A stretch of DNA of 50,562 nucleotides from Mucilaginibacter sp. (GCF_028287845.1 NZ_JAQBOW010000151.1:1-50562); one strand, 5' to 3'. Counted from the stretch's first letter, positions 33,611-42,603 are shown. Notes: generated from the sequence alone by a model not told the origin. Numbers and translations: made by a program.

Positions 33611-33631
33611 GACAGAATAGAGATCTCCTAT

Positions 33632-36112
33632 ATGCAAAGAATATTAAAATTTACGGTATTAATTCTAATAGTACTTATAGGGTCTTTGCACAATGGCCTG
33701 GCTCAGCATAAAGGTTATGGGTCAAAGTCTTTAAGCAAAGATCAAAGAAAGGCAATGCATACCCGCGATTCATTATTGCGGAGTTTTAATAAGTCTGACA
33801 CCTCTATAAATAACCTGCTGCAACGGCTTGCTCAATATAACATCACATTTAACCAGGTAAATAATAACCTGGCAGAAGGATTAGATACTGCTGACATAAG
33901 CCAGCAATTACCTTCTACGTTAAAAAGGATAACTAAAATTAAAAACCAGGCCGAAACGCATAAATCAAGCACCTTAAGATACCTGTTTGTTTTAAGGGAT
34001 AATTTAGATCATATACAAAGCAAGCTGGAGGGCTGGCAGGCAGACCTTGATGCGGTGAATAACAAATTGATTCAAAATCAATCTGATCTTATCAAATATT
34101 CAAGTGATTCATTACTATTAAAAACGGTCCCATCTGACAGCTTGTTGCGCAACACCTTTTTTGCACAACGAAAAGCTACCAGCAGAGTATGGCATAAAAC
34201 AGACTCGGCCAACCGTAGTAACTTATTTAAAATTAACCTTTTACAAAACAGGGTTTCTATAGCTTTCGCCGGTATATTGGACGAAACTGACCAGATCGAT
34301 TCGAAAGTTGCAAAGTTTGCTGCAAGAGCTGTTGATGGTGAGTTTGGCTATATATGGGATGTTGATCCGCAGTATAATGATTTTAAATCGGCTGTTGATG
34401 GTACAGTTAAGCTGAGTAATACACAGCTTTATTATTTTATAAAGAACGAAACCTCAACTCATTTTGCAGCGCTATTGCTCCTGGTTATGGTTTTTAGTTG
34501 GATAATATACAATCGCGGCAAGACTAAAAACAATACAGAAAATTCCGAAAAAGCAGTTTACATCTACAAGTATCCAATCCTATCGTCGTTACTGGTAGGC
34601 TTTGCCATTACACCCTATTTTTATGACCATCCGCCGGTAATATTTTTAGAATGCCTTTTTATAGTTTCGTTGATATTAGTTCTGTTTTTTGCTAAAAAAA
34701 CTTTTCATCCTCAATTATTTATTGCGCTTCGCCAACTGTTTTACGTTACCCTATTATACAGCGCAAGTAATTTATTGATACAGATCACCAATATCGACCG
34801 ATTTAGTATCCTGATTTTAAGCATCATATCTATTCTTATTTCGTTACGATTTAACAAAAAAGTAGCTAACCAACCCAACCTTTATCCTAAAAATACCGGC
34901 ATTATACTAAAAATATTTATCGGGCTTCAAATTTTAGCTATGGTATGCGATGTATCTGGCAGGTTTAGTTTGGCCAAAATAATAGGCATCACGGCGGTAT
35001 ATAATTTGTGGCTGTTGGTAAGCCTATATTTTATAATAGAAATAATAACGCAGGTATTGTTTTTACAATTTCAAACCCAAAAGAATACCGATAGCATTAT
35101 CAGCTGGATTGATGTTACGCTTCTTCAAAAAAAATTCAGAAACGTATTAAACGTGCTTGCCGCCCTGCTTTGGCTATTTTTCTTGTTCCAGAACTTAAAC
35201 ATAGATGATTCTGCAATAGATTATGTGAGCGATATTTTAACTCAGCCGCACACAGTTGGTAATTCAACCTTTATATTTAAAGACTTTATTACTTTCATCG
35301 CGGTGATATGGCTATCGTCAGTAATATCAAAAATAGTAAGCTATTTTTATGATATTTCTATTCAGCGCGCACCTGATATTGACGCGTTAAAAAAGAAGAA
35401 CCGAACCTCTACCCTTTTAATAAGAATAGGTGTGTTAATACTGGGCTTTTTCCTGGCCGTATTTGCTTCAAATTTCCCGCTGGATAAACTAACCATTATT
35501 ATTAGCGCGTTTGGTATTGGTATTGGTTTTGGCTTGCAAAACATTGTAAACAACCTGGTATCCGGCTTAATACTGGCCTTTGAAAAACCAATACAAATTG
35601 GCGATATTATTGAAGTTGATAACCGGTCGGGCACTATAAAAGAGATAGGGATACGTTCAAGCAAACTGGCAACAAGTGATGGCGCCGAAGTTATTATACC
35701 TAACGGAGACCTGATATCGCATCACGTAGTTAACTGGACGCTAAGCAACAACAACCGCCGTGTTGAATTGATAGTTAGTGTTAAGTATGGTTCTGATATT
35801 GCAAAAGTTAAAGGCTTATTAAATGACCTGCTGAAAGCCCGCCAGGATATTATGACAGATCCCGAGCCTTTGGTTTTTTTACATAATTTAAATGGAGGTT
35901 CAGTTGATTTTCAGATTTTGTTTTGGGCCGCTGATATAAAGCATTGGTTAATGCTGAAGAACAATGTATTGAGCGATATTTTCACAATATTTAACAAAGA
36001 AGGCATTGAGTTGTCTTCCCCCCAACAGGATCTGAATTTGACGCTACCCGAAGGGAAAACAATAAATATTGATGATATAGATCCTGCTAATAGTCCCCCG
36101 AAAAAAACTTAA
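33632..36112 (+). CDS. MscS-family mechanosensitive channel, large
   Basis: Start chosen at the ATG at 33632 (MQRILKFTVLILIVLIGSLHNGLAQ, a signal peptide), giving 826 residues; an upstream frame from 33581 runs through the hairpin repeat. The periplasmic, helical part (about 25-275) is followed by many TM helices (about 285-640) and the MscS core. The core has the pore helix (FGIGIGFGLQNIVNNLVSGL), the beta domain (EKPIQIGDIIEVDNRSGTI, KLATSDGAEVIIPNGDL) and a C-terminal alpha/beta domain. This is the MscK/MscM-like plan. It should release osmolytes on hypo-osmotic shock. Confidence 0.93.
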   Translation: MQRILKFTVLILIVLIGSLHNGLAQHKGYGSKSLSKDQRKAMHTRDSLLRSFNKSDTSINNLLQRLAQYNITFNQVNNNLAEGLDTADISQQLPSTLKRITKIKNQAETHKSSTLRYLFVLRDNLDHIQSKLEGWQADLDAVNNKLIQNQSDLIKYSSDSLLLKTVPSDSLLRNTFFAQRKATSRVWHKTDSANRSNLFKINLLQNRVSIAFAGILDETDQIDSKVAKFAARAVDGEFGYIWDVDPQYNDFKSAVDGTVKLSNTQLYYFIKNETSTHFAALLLLVMVFSWIIYNRGKTKNNTENSEKAVYIYKYPILSSLLVGFAITPYFYDHPPVIFLECLFIVSLILVLFFAKKTFHPQLFIALRQLFYVTLLYSASNLLIQITNIDRFSILILSIISILISLRFNKKVANQPNLYPKNTGIILKIFIGLQILAMVCDVSGRFSLAKIIGITAVYNLWLLVSLYFIIEIITQVLFLQFQTQKNTDSIISWIDVTLLQKKFRNVLNVLAALLWLFFLFQNLNIDDSAIDYVSDILTQPHTVGNSTFIFKDFITFIAVIWLSSVISKIVSYFYDISIQRAPDIDALKKKNRTSTLLIRIGVLILGFFLAVFASNFPLDKLTIIISAFGIGIGFGLQNIVNNLVSGLILAFEKPIQIGDIIEVDNRSGTIKEIGIRSSKLATSDGAEVIIPNGDLISHHVVNWTLSNNNRRVELIVSVKYGSDIAKVKGLLNDLLKARQDIMTDPEPLVFLHNLNGGSVDFQILFWAADIKHWLMLKNNVLSDIFTIFNKEGIELSSPQQDLNLTLPEGKTINIDDIDPANSPPKKT

Positions 36113-36125
36113 TTATTTGTTGTTT

Positions 36126-37163
36126 TTAATAAAACCGTTCCCGGTCAAGGCCTGTAAAAGTTGTATGTTTTTTTGCAAAGAAATCCCAGATAATGCAGCC
36201 ATGGTACATGCCTGTTAATTTGGAGTTATAAACCTGTGGGCCTCTGCGGGCAGGGTCGCCTTTTTCAAAAATATGGCGTATATAATATTGATGTGCACGG
36301 CTTACGGCCCAGGCATCCTTGCGTTTACCCTCGGTTAAAAAACGCAGCATGGCCATAAAGTCTAAAACAAAACGGGCACTTATTACAATTACCGATTTCC
36401 AGAACGGCAGGTTCTTTTTAACTAACAACAGGTTGTTCCTGAAGTTGAGGTAAGTTTTAAACGGGTTCTCGGTATTAAGTGTACCGCCGCCTAAATGAAA
36501 TATCTCTGATTGCGCGCAATACATTATTTTGTAGCCTTTGTTCTTTAACCGCCAGCATAGGTCTATCTCTTCCATATGGGCAAAGAAACGATCATCAAAC
36601 CCGCCCATTTCGTCCCAGTGTTTCTTTTTAATAAACATAGAAGCACCCGAGGCCCAGAATATCTCGCCTGATTGTTGGTATTGCCCCTTGTCCTGCTCTA
36701 CCTCATAAACTATCCTTCCGCGGCAAAAAGGATAGCCAAAACTATCAATAAAACCACCCGCGGCACCAGCATGCTCAAAGCTGTCTTTTTGATTGTAGGC
36801 TTTTATTTTAGGCGCGGCTACGGCAATAAGAGGGTCGCTTTCCATTAGGGTAATTACCGGTTCTATCCAAGCCGGCGGAACTTCGACGTCTGAATTTAAC
36901 AGGATATAATAATCTGCTTCCACCTGTGCCAACACACGATTATAGCCACCTGTAAAGCCATAATTACTATCATTTTTAATAACTTTTATTGATGGGTAGT
37001 TGCTCTGAATAAACGCAACCGAGCCGTCTGTAGATGCATTATCGCCAACAACAATATCCAGGTTTGGCCAGGTAGAAGCTAATACCGACGGCAGGAACTG
37101 GCACAAGTGCTTTACGCCGTTCCAGTTTAATATTACAATTGCAACTTTAGGTGGATTATTCAT
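36126..37163 (-). CDS. Family 2 glycosyltransferase
   Basis: A 345-residue GT2 enzyme of the rhamnosyltransferase-like subgroup. VAIVILNWNG opens the nucleotide-binding fold, with DIVVGDNASTDGSV next. YYILLNSDVEVP supplies the metal-binding acidic motif, and FFAHMEEIDLCWRLKNKGYK is the typical acceptor-side acidic motif. The C-terminal part after about 260 is basic and may associate with the membrane. Its ATG overlaps the stop of the acyltransferase gene by one base (TAATG), so translation is probably coupled. A role in LPS or surface glycan assembly is inferred from that partner. Confidence 0.92.
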   Translation of the reverse strand: MNNPPKVAIVILNWNGVKHLCQFLPSVLASTWPNLDIVVGDNASTDGSVAFIQSNYPSIKVIKNDSNYGFTGGYNRVLAQVEADYYILLNSDVEVPPAWIEPVITLMESDPLIAVAAPKIKAYNQKDSFEHAGAAGGFIDSFGYPFCRGRIVYEVEQDKGQYQQSGEIFWASGASMFIKKKHWDEMGGFDDRFFAHMEEIDLCWRLKNKGYKIMYCAQSEIFHLGGGTLNTENPFKTYLNFRNNLLLVKKNLPFWKSVIVISARFVLDFMAMLRFLTEGKRKDAWAVSRAHQYYIRHIFEKGDPARRGPQVYNSKLTGMYHGCIIWDFFAKKHTTFTGLDRERFY

Positions 37164-38038
37164 TAGTTTACATCCTGTGGTTTAAATTTCCACCTACGGT
37201 GCGACCATAGCCAGTATTGCGGTTCTCTTCTTATCATTGATTCTAAATATTGTACATGCGCGTTTGTAATTTCATGTGGCGCGCTGGCTTTTGCATTTTC
37301 AACTAATGGCACTACTGTGTAAGTGTAATACCCTCTTTTAACCCGTCGCATATCATAAAATATCACAACTGAATCTATTAGTTTAGCCACCTTCTCTATA
37401 CCCTGGAACACCGCGGTTGGCTGATTTAAAAAGTTGGTAAAATAATTACTTTCTTCCTTTACTGGTGTTTGGTCGCCGGCAAATACGGCAACCGTTGGTT
37501 CATTTTTAAACTCTATCATTTTACGCAGAGTTTGTTTCATGGGCACCGGTATACTTCCAAAACGCGAGCGTATTTTTATAAAAAACTCATCAAATATTGC
37601 ATTTGATAACGGTTTATAAATTACAAAAAACTTTGTAAAAACACTAAACTCTAAACCAGCCATTTCCCAATTGCAATAATGGCCGGAAACTGCGGTAACA
37701 CTTTTTCCTTTTTTAAGATACATTAGCACTGTTGTAGGATTTGTATCAATAACCCGGCGCTTTAGTTCTTCCTGGGATATACTGATCATTTTTATGGTTT
37801 CCATTATCAGATCAGCAAGGTAACGGAAATACTTTTTTTCAATATCGTGGCGTTCCGCGGCCGATTTTTCAGGGAAGGCATTCTGCAAATTTTCCTGAGC
37901 TACTTTACGGCGGTAACCAATTATATAATACAGAACAACAAATAAACAATCAGATATCAGATACAAAAACCAAAAGGGTAATAGGGAAATTAAATACAAA
38001 AAGAATATACCTAATCTTAAAAGCCCTTTTTTTATCAT
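37163..38038 (-). CDS. LpxL/HtrB-family lipid A acyltransferase
   Basis: A 291-residue lysophospholipid acyltransferase-like protein. One N-terminal TM (about 8-38) anchors it to the inner membrane, facing the cytoplasm. The catalytic HX4(D/E) motif is HYCNWE (about residue 120), and FAGDQTPVKEESNYFTNF matches the second LpxL block. It adds a secondary acyl chain to lipid A. A promoter (TATGTTTG, 38061-38068) lies upstream and the GT2 gene follows with a one-base overlap. Confidence 0.93.
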   Translation of the reverse strand: MIKKGLLRLGIFFLYLISLLPFWFLYLISDCLFVVLYYIIGYRRKVAQENLQNAFPEKSAAERHDIEKKYFRYLADLIMETIKMISISQEELKRRVIDTNPTTVLMYLKKGKSVTAVSGHYCNWEMAGLEFSVFTKFFVIYKPLSNAIFDEFFIKIRSRFGSIPVPMKQTLRKMIEFKNEPTVAVFAGDQTPVKEESNYFTNFLNQPTAVFQGIEKVAKLIDSVVIFYDMRRVKRGYYTYTVVPLVENAKASAPHEITNAHVQYLESMIRREPQYWLWSHRRWKFKPQDVN

Positions 38039-38060
38039 TATTTTCGACGAGTTTTATCTG

Positions 38061-38068
38061 CAAACATA
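38061..38068 (-). promoter_or_regulatory. -7 box for the acyltransferase/glycosyltransferase pair
   Basis: TATGTTTG on the minus strand, an exact TAnnTTTG match, 22 bp before the start codon. Confidence 0.5.
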
Positions 38069-38202
38069 AAATATATGATTTATTTATGCTTGTTTGTTGC
38101 TTATTATCAATTACTTACAATTTATAAATAACTTGACAATAGAACAGTAATAGAATTTTTTATTTTATTTAAGGTGCAAATATATGATAAATGCTTAATC
38201 CT

Positions 38203-38637
38203 TTATCCGGCATTTTTAATTAGCAAACCACTATCCCGGAACGAGAAATAACTGTTAGGCGTTAATATAATGTGGTCTATTAAATTCATCTCCAGTGCCG
38301 ACAAAACGAAAGTAAGCAGTTCTGTTTCTTCAATATCCTTTGTGGACGGCTCCAGGTTCTCTATCGTGTGGTTGTGCGCTATAATAACATAAAAGCTATT
38401 ATGATACAAGGCGTGGTCGATGGCCTTTCTTAAATTTATTGTAGTGTGATAAAGGTTGCCCTTGTTGATTCTTTTTGTTTTTATAATTCTTTTTTGAGCA
38501 TCCAAATAAATAGCATAAACACTCTCATAAAATTCAATTGTGTCTCTTTTCCAAATCTTCCTAAATGCCTCTGCGCATTCTAAAGAATTTGTCATATTGG
38601 TCAACAGATTAGGGTCTGCGTATAGATTTTTAATCAT
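38203..38637 (-). CDS. RadC-like JAB/MPN-domain protein
   Basis: A 144-residue protein consisting of the RadC JAB domain only; full RadC has an extra N-terminal helix-hairpin-helix part. The metal-binding JAMM residues are H88 and H90 (IIAHNH), S98 and D101 (EPSTKDIEE). The ending HIILTPNSYFSFRDSGL is typical. Short RadC homologues like this are frequent next to mobile elements in Bacteroidota. Here it lies just outside, or at the edge of, the prophage. The family's function is not settled. Confidence 0.88.
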   Translation of the reverse strand: MIKNLYADPNLLTNMTNSLECAEAFRKIWKRDTIEFYESVYAIYLDAQKRIIKTKRINKGNLYHTTINLRKAIDHALYHNSFYVIIAHNHTIENLEPSTKDIEETELLTFVLSALEMNLIDHIILTPNSYFSFRDSGLLIKNAG

Positions 38638-38712
38638 ATAAGGTTGATTTAACTTGGTTAGTTGTATCTGCTTACGTACTTGGGCAATTGAAAAAGTCGG
38701 AGTTCCAATTTA

Positions 38713-38726
38713 AGTGTTTAAACACT
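38713..38726. promoter_or_regulatory. Perfect 14-bp palindrome upstream of the RadC-like gene
   Basis: AGTGTTTAAACACT is a perfect palindrome about 75 bp upstream of the RadC-like start. A dimeric regulator could bind here. The remainder of the 38638-39151 gap holds the inverted repeat at 38899-39011 and no supported gene. Confidence 0.4.
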
Positions 38727-38898
38727 GTTTTGAATGTAGTATTCGTGTTACAAATCGCTTTTAAAAGCTTTTTGACAAAAAAATCAGAATTAAATCAGTT
38801 TTTATGTTTGAGAATTAATTAACAGCTCGGTTTAGAAGCGGAAAACAAATAAAAAAAGAAATTAAATAAAAATGACGTAACTGATTTACACTATTTGC

Positions 38899-39011
38899 GC
38901 CGATCATGGCTTCCAACGGCCGTATGACACACAAACAGATACAGTCACGCCATAACTGGCGCATTCTTCTGTCGGTGTCACTTAAAGCAAATCGTTGGAA
39001 TTTAGATCGGC
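38899..39011. repeat. Interrupted long inverted repeat with central hairpin
   Basis: Three paired blocks are nested in order: GCCGATC (38899) with GATCGGC (39005), TTCCAACG (38911) with CGTTGGAA (38993), and TGACAC (38925) with GTGTCA (38975). They enclose a small hairpin CGCCA-TAAC-TGGCG (38948-38961). The 113-bp block can form one long bulged cruciform or RNA arm. It lies between the chromosomal genes and the first prophage-type genes and could be an attachment, regulatory or RNA element. Confidence 0.65.
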
Positions 39012-39151
39012 AACACGAGAATACAAGTATTTTTACCTAACAAAAGTAGGTTTTATAAGGCTATTTTTCCATATTTTGTGCTGATTTAAAATGAATATAG
39101 TTATACGAAAGTTTATTTGTAATAGTTATGGTATTTTAAAGTTAAAGAATA

Positions 39152-39385
39152 ATGACTTTACACAAACTACAAGAAGTTATCGCCCATGCGGAGTATTATC
39201 ATATCGTTAGTAGATATGAACGTACTGGAGACTTTGATTATACTCTTTATTTTAATGAAGAAGATAGCTTTACTAATGGTCATAAAGCCATGCTATTTAT
39301 TGATAGGTTAGTAGAAGAAAAAAAGTTAACAAGGTATACTAAGCCTTATAGGGTTGGCTTTGGTTGGGAAATAGACGGTAAATAA
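39152..39385 (+). CDS. Hypothetical small protein (77 aa)
   Basis: A soluble, charged protein: a helical start (MTLHKLQEVIAHAEYYHIVSR) with later FYIDRLVEEKK-like helical residues (actual FIDRLVEEKKLTRY) and aromatic C-terminus GFGWEIDGK. No family is recognised. First of four short plus-strand genes (39152-40106) that open the mobile region. Confidence 0.6.
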   Translation: MTLHKLQEVIAHAEYYHIVSRYERTGDFDYTLYFNEEDSFTNGHKAMLFIDRLVEEKKLTRYTKPYRVGFGWEIDGK

Positions 39386-39433
39386 AAGTACTTAGTGAAA
39401 TAAACTTTTTATTAATTTGCATGTATATTAAAA

Positions 39434-39652
39434 ATGGAAGCAGAAGAAACAATTACCATAAGGGCCTTATATGATGGAGGTCTTGTTAGCCTAAGGGTAG
39501 TCCCTAAAGAAAATTATTATCAAATACTACTATATGATAAACAGATAGCAGAGATCGCGCGTAATGAAATTTGGGAGCAGATCACAGGCGATGTGTTGCC
39601 GGGCGAAACAATCGAATCGATAGGCTTAGCTATTGAAGATTATTACGATTAA
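39434..39652 (+). CDS. Hypothetical small acidic protein (72 aa)
   Basis: A 72-residue acidic, probably soluble protein: beta-strand-like ETITIRALYDGGLVSLRVV, then an acidic C-terminus ESIGLAIEDYYD. Not recognised. It shares its mixed strand/helix style with the two following short genes and lies 10 bp before the next one. Confidence 0.6.
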   Translation: MEAEETITIRALYDGGLVSLRVVPKENYYQILLYDKQIAEIARNEIWEQITGDVLPGETIESIGLAIEDYYD

Positions 39653-39662
39653 CAACTAAAGT

Positions 39663-39836
39663 ATGACAAAGGATTATCAAGATTTTATTATAGCCACCAT
39701 AAATGAGAGCTATAATGTTGAGGTAGAAATTAGAGATAATAAATTAATATTCCCGGAAAATATAAAGCCCGAAATCAAACAAAGCGTTATTGGTTTCTTT
39801 AATGCCCTGCTTGAGGAAAATGCTAAAAACAATTAA
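39663..39836 (+). CDS. Hypothetical small protein (57 aa)
   Basis: ATG at 39663, TAA at 39834-39836. The peptide begins MTKDYQDFIIATINESYNVE and ends in a helix with ALLEENAKNN. It starts 10 bp after the preceding gene and precedes the next by 24 bp, with the composition of its neighbours. No family is recognised. Confidence 0.55.
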   Translation: MTKDYQDFIIATINESYNVEVEIRDNKLIFPENIKPEIKQSVIGFFNALLEENAKNN

Positions 39837-39860
39837 ATTACCCGCAATTTTGACTTATCC

Positions 39861-40106
39861 GTGTATAACTCTACTTCGCTTGATATTGAATTTACCTACC
39901 GGGGCCAGCTACATAAGCGAAAGGTAGATAAATTGATGTTTACCTATACTGCTTATAGTTATACTATTTATCGGCTGAAGGGTAAAACGGCAAACTTTGA
40001 TTTAATAAAAGCGGGTAAATGGTGGCAGGTAGATGTTGTAGAAGCATTACGTCCAAAGCTGTTAGAAGCTATTGGGGATGCTATTGATAGGGTGGAAAGT
40101 AAATAA
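39861..40106 (+). CDS. Hypothetical small protein (81 aa), GTG start
   Basis: Begins with GTG at 39861 (MYNSTSLDIEFTYRGQLHKR). The first half is strand-like, and KWWQVDVVEALRPKLLEAIGDAIDRVESK forms a C-terminal helix pair. Not recognised. Convergent with the DUF6283 gene across a 138-bp gap that shows no other gene. Confidence 0.55.
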   Translation: MYNSTSLDIEFTYRGQLHKRKVDKLMFTYTAYSYTIYRLKGKTANFDLIKAGKWWQVDVVEALRPKLLEAIGDAIDRVESK

Positions 40107-40244
40107 AAAAGCCACATACATAGTACATAGCTTCCACGCCCGTTATTTACCCGCATCCTCTCTCCATTTCTGAACGTCGGTTACGGTTTCCGTTGTGCAT
40201 TAGTGAGACGGATTTCAATGATAAAGATACGAATAATATTTACA

Positions 40245-40586
40245 TTAAGCTGGCAGGGTATCTTCAAAGCGCGCATGCTGTTTTCCAAATACCTTTATAT
40301 CCCTACCATTCTCGCATGACATAAATTTTATTCTTAACCCTATGTTATTACCAGGACCTAATTGATTGTTTAACCAGCCTATGCAATACATTTGATCCTC
40401 GCCGGTAGAATGATGGCAAGACATAGCGTTCGTTTGCCCAAGGCTCTGTAAACCGCTTTTTATAGTACAAGATAGCCCCCTATGCTTTTCAACATCGTAC
40501 CCATCAGGAATATCATAAGGATTAGTGCTAACTTTCCACGGGCATTTAGCGCATTGCTTTGTTCGATTTAATTTAAAACTTGCCAT
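40245..40586 (-). CDS. DUF6283-like cysteine-rich protein
   Basis: A 113-residue protein with the DUF6283 pattern: KQCAKCPWK near the N-terminus, SCHHSTGED, then MYCIGWLNNQLGPGNNIGLR. The conserved Cys and His residues (CxxC, CHH and a further Cys) suggest a metal-binding fold. Such proteins are found in phages and actinobacterial genomes without known function. It is the last gene of the minus-strand early run (44555 to 40245). Confidence 0.7.
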   Translation of the reverse strand: MASFKLNRTKQCAKCPWKVSTNPYDIPDGYDVEKHRGLSCTIKSGLQSLGQTNAMSCHHSTGEDQMYCIGWLNNQLGPGNNIGLRIKFMSCENGRDIKVFGKQHARFEDTLPA

Positions 40587-40625
40587 TTTATTTTTTCATT
40601 ACTGGTAGAGTAGAGCTATCTATCT

Positions 40626-40880
40626 TCATAGTTTAAAAATTGGAATATCTGCTTTATCGGCTTCCCATTTTTCTTTTATCTCTTTATATAGGCGTTCGTA
40701 AGGAGCATAAATCTCTCTAAATTCAGATGAATAGGTTTCATAAGCTATGTTCCTGCCAATTTCAATATTTGGCTTATCGGTAATTTTAATTATCAGCTTA
40801 ACGTACCTGCTCTCTGTTTTTAATTTTATATCCCAAATTTCTTTAGTGTCGACCTCTCGGCCCTGGATTATTATTTTCAT
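40626..40880 (-). CDS. Hypothetical small protein (84 aa)
   Basis: Charged and strand-rich at the N-terminus (MKIIIQGREVDTKEIWDIKL), helical at the end (LYKEIKEKWEADKADIPIFKL). Not recognised. It lies 26 bp after the neighbouring gene and 39 bp before the DUF6283 gene, consistent with one early transcript. Confidence 0.6.
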   Translation of the reverse strand: MKIIIQGREVDTKEIWDIKLKTESRYVKLIIKITDKPNIEIGRNIAYETYSSEFREIYAPYERLYKEIKEKWEADKADIPIFKL

Positions 40881-40906
40881 AACTTATTTGTTAAGTACTA
40901 CTTCAA

Positions 40907-41395
40907 TTAAAACTTAGTGGCGGTTTTGATAATTTCAACCAATTTCAACAAGCTATCGGTATCATAATAGTTGAAGTTTCTTGTTGCCAATATCTTTAAG
41001 GCGTTCCGTCTATCAAAATCTCTTTTAAGGGTGTTGGTCAAAATATAAAAACAAGGGTACCAGTGTTTTCCAGTAGTTATCCCCAGTTCTATTTTTCCAT
41101 CCTTATACGGTTGGCCAATACGCTTTCCATCGTTTGTTTCGATATATGTCTTTGTTATCTTTACCACCTCGCATATATAATCATCGCCGCGATCTTCACG
41201 ATTATGTTTAGCTAATAACTTAGTTCCTATTTCCATCTTATTTATTTTTAAAAAGTCTATCCAATACCTAACTAAATTTCTACGCTCACCATAAGACTGA
41301 TCTCGTAACCTAATACAGCTATTATTAACCCACTCTAAGAAGTTTTGACGCTGATTAGGGGTAAGTGTTATTCCGTAGGTTTTGGTTTCGCTCAT
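40907..41395 (-). CDS. Hypothetical phage protein (162 aa)
   Basis: No family recognised. The N-terminal third is helical and basic (QRQNFLEWVNNSCIRLRDQS). The middle looks like an SH3-like strand segment (EIGTKLLAKHNREDRGDDYI, CEVVKITKTYIETNDGKRIG), a pattern seen in small phage proteins. Its ATG overlaps the stop of the previous gene by four bases (ATGA), so the two are translationally coupled. Confidence 0.6.
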   Translation of the reverse strand: MSETKTYGITLTPNQRQNFLEWVNNSCIRLRDQSYGERRNLVRYWIDFLKINKMEIGTKLLAKHNREDRGDDYICEVVKITKTYIETNDGKRIGQPYKDGKIELGITTGKHWYPCFYILTNTLKRDFDRRNALKILATRNFNYYDTDSLLKLVEIIKTATKF

Positions 41396-41661
41396 GGCTT
41401 TATTTGCGGTTTAGCGTAAACAGAAATAGTAAAACTATCGGGGTCAAATCCGGCTTCATCTAAATACGTTCGTAAATCCTTAAAGCCAGTCGGCTCACCT
41501 AACCAATTATTTTTTCTAAAGGCTTCATACTCGCTAATCATAGTAAAAAATGCGTTACCTAAAATTTTAGCGTTTCTATTTTCCCATTCAGGGAAACGAG
41601 ATTGCCAGTCATTTTCTTTCTTTGACCATTTTACAGTAACTCTTTGTTTACGCTTAGCCAT
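41392..41661 (-). CDS. Hypothetical small basic protein (89 aa)
   Basis: A basic N-terminus (MAKRKQRVTVKWSKKENDWQ), then a helix (NAFFTMISEYEAFRKNNWLG) and short strands. Not recognised. It overlaps the following gene by four bases and starts 11 bp after the previous one. Confidence 0.6.
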   Translation of the reverse strand: MAKRKQRVTVKWSKKENDWQSRFPEWENRNAKILGNAFFTMISEYEAFRKNNWLGEPTGFKDLRTYLDEAGFDPDSFTISVYAKPQIKP

Positions 41662-41672
41662 TATTTTTATCG

Positions 41673-41960
41673 TTAATCTAATGCTTTTGCAAGTGCGGCC
41701 TCTGCATCTTCAATAAACGATCCGTCATGGTCGCCTTGTTTTATCCAATTAACAAACTCTTGCAGGGCTTCCAGTAAATCAGGTGCGGCCGCAAACAATT
41801 TGGCGTTCGCTATAGCTTCGGCATCAAGTACCGTTTTATGGTCTTTGTAATTACATTGCACAAATGCCTGACCTAACGGCATCGCTTGAATATCTGACTT
41901 TATGTGCAGTAAATCTTTACCTACTACAGACCATACTCCCTTAGTAAATTTACTTTCCAT
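41673..41960 (-). CDS. Phage protein of the ANAKLxAAAPDLLEAL type (95 aa)
   Basis: A 95-residue protein with a strand-rich start (GVWSVVGKDLLHIKSD). It has the widely shared phage motif DAEAIANAKLFAAAPDLLEALQ, then an Ala-rich helix AEAALAKAL. This family occurs in many phages of different hosts, and its role is unknown. It is strong evidence that this run is phage-derived. Confidence 0.7.
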   Translation of the reverse strand: MESKFTKGVWSVVGKDLLHIKSDIQAMPLGQAFVQCNYKDHKTVLDAEAIANAKLFAAAPDLLEALQEFVNWIKQGDHDGSFIEDAEAALAKALD

Positions 41961-41987
41961 ATCAATTATTTATTAAGTGTTTATACC

Positions 41988-42185
41988 TTATTTTGTTGCA
42001 TTTAATGTAATTACTTTTTTCTTTCGCTCGGAACGTATAAAAGCAACTATATTAACCAGGCTCTGTATAATCATCATAGCACCCATGAAAATAAGCCAAA
42101 AATCGCCCTTTACGTTATACGCAATATAAAATGGTATTCCTATGCCGGCCAATACTATTACCGTTAACCAAAAAATCTTTTTCAT
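41988..42185 (-). CDS. Small two-TM membrane protein
   Basis: Start chosen at the ATG at 42183-42185 (MKKIFWLTVIVLAGIGIPFY, 65 residues); an upstream ATG at 42203 would add MYRLKK. Two hydrophobic helices (about 4-24 and 28-52) precede a basic tail (RSERKKK). Probably inner membrane. Not recognised; possibly a phage membrane protein involved in exclusion or host take-over, but that is guesswork. Confidence 0.6.
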   Translation of the reverse strand: MKKIFWLTVIVLAGIGIPFYIAYNVKGDFWLIFMGAMMIIQSLVNIVAFIRSERKKKVITLNATK

Positions 42186-42228
42186 TTTTTTCAATCTATA
42201 CATTTATCTGTCTACTTAAATAGGGTGG

Positions 42229-42549
42229 TTAAATAGGGGTTACAATGTGTTTAATCTGCCTTAACTGATCTAAATTTAGTCTTTGACACGTGTAACCATC
42301 GAACCATTTTTTAATCTCAAAATATAGGGCAGATATTTCGGTGCTGTCCAAATATTCTTGATGTGTATTATAAAACCTACCACTCCAATTATATTGGGTT
42401 TCTAAAACCATGCGCTCAATACTATATTTTTTTCTCGGGTCATTGGTTAGCGTAAAGTATTTTTTGCCCACTGTGGCAATTTCGACCTCGCTCACTATTG
42501 TTTCGTTTCTACGGCTTTCAGCCAGCCACAATTTATCTCCTATTTTCAT
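42229..42549 (-). CDS. Phage beta-barrel-like protein (106 aa)
   Basis: The N-terminal half is SH3/beta-barrel-like (KIGDKLWLAESRRNETIVSE, VEIATVGKKYFTLTND). The VGxKYF pattern is typical of small phage proteins with this fold. A helical C-terminal half ends in LNLDQLRQIKHIVTPI. Function unknown. Its stop is followed by a C-rich CCACCC motif seen after two other genes of this run. Confidence 0.6.
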   Translation of the reverse strand: MKIGDKLWLAESRRNETIVSEVEIATVGKKYFTLTNDPRKKYSIERMVLETQYNWSGRFYNTHQEYLDSTEISALYFEIKKWFDGYTCQRLNLDQLRQIKHIVTPI

Positions 42550-42603
42550 AATATCTTTTTCTTTTTATTGGTGTCAGGGCTGTTGCCTATCTTATTGGTT
42601 AAA

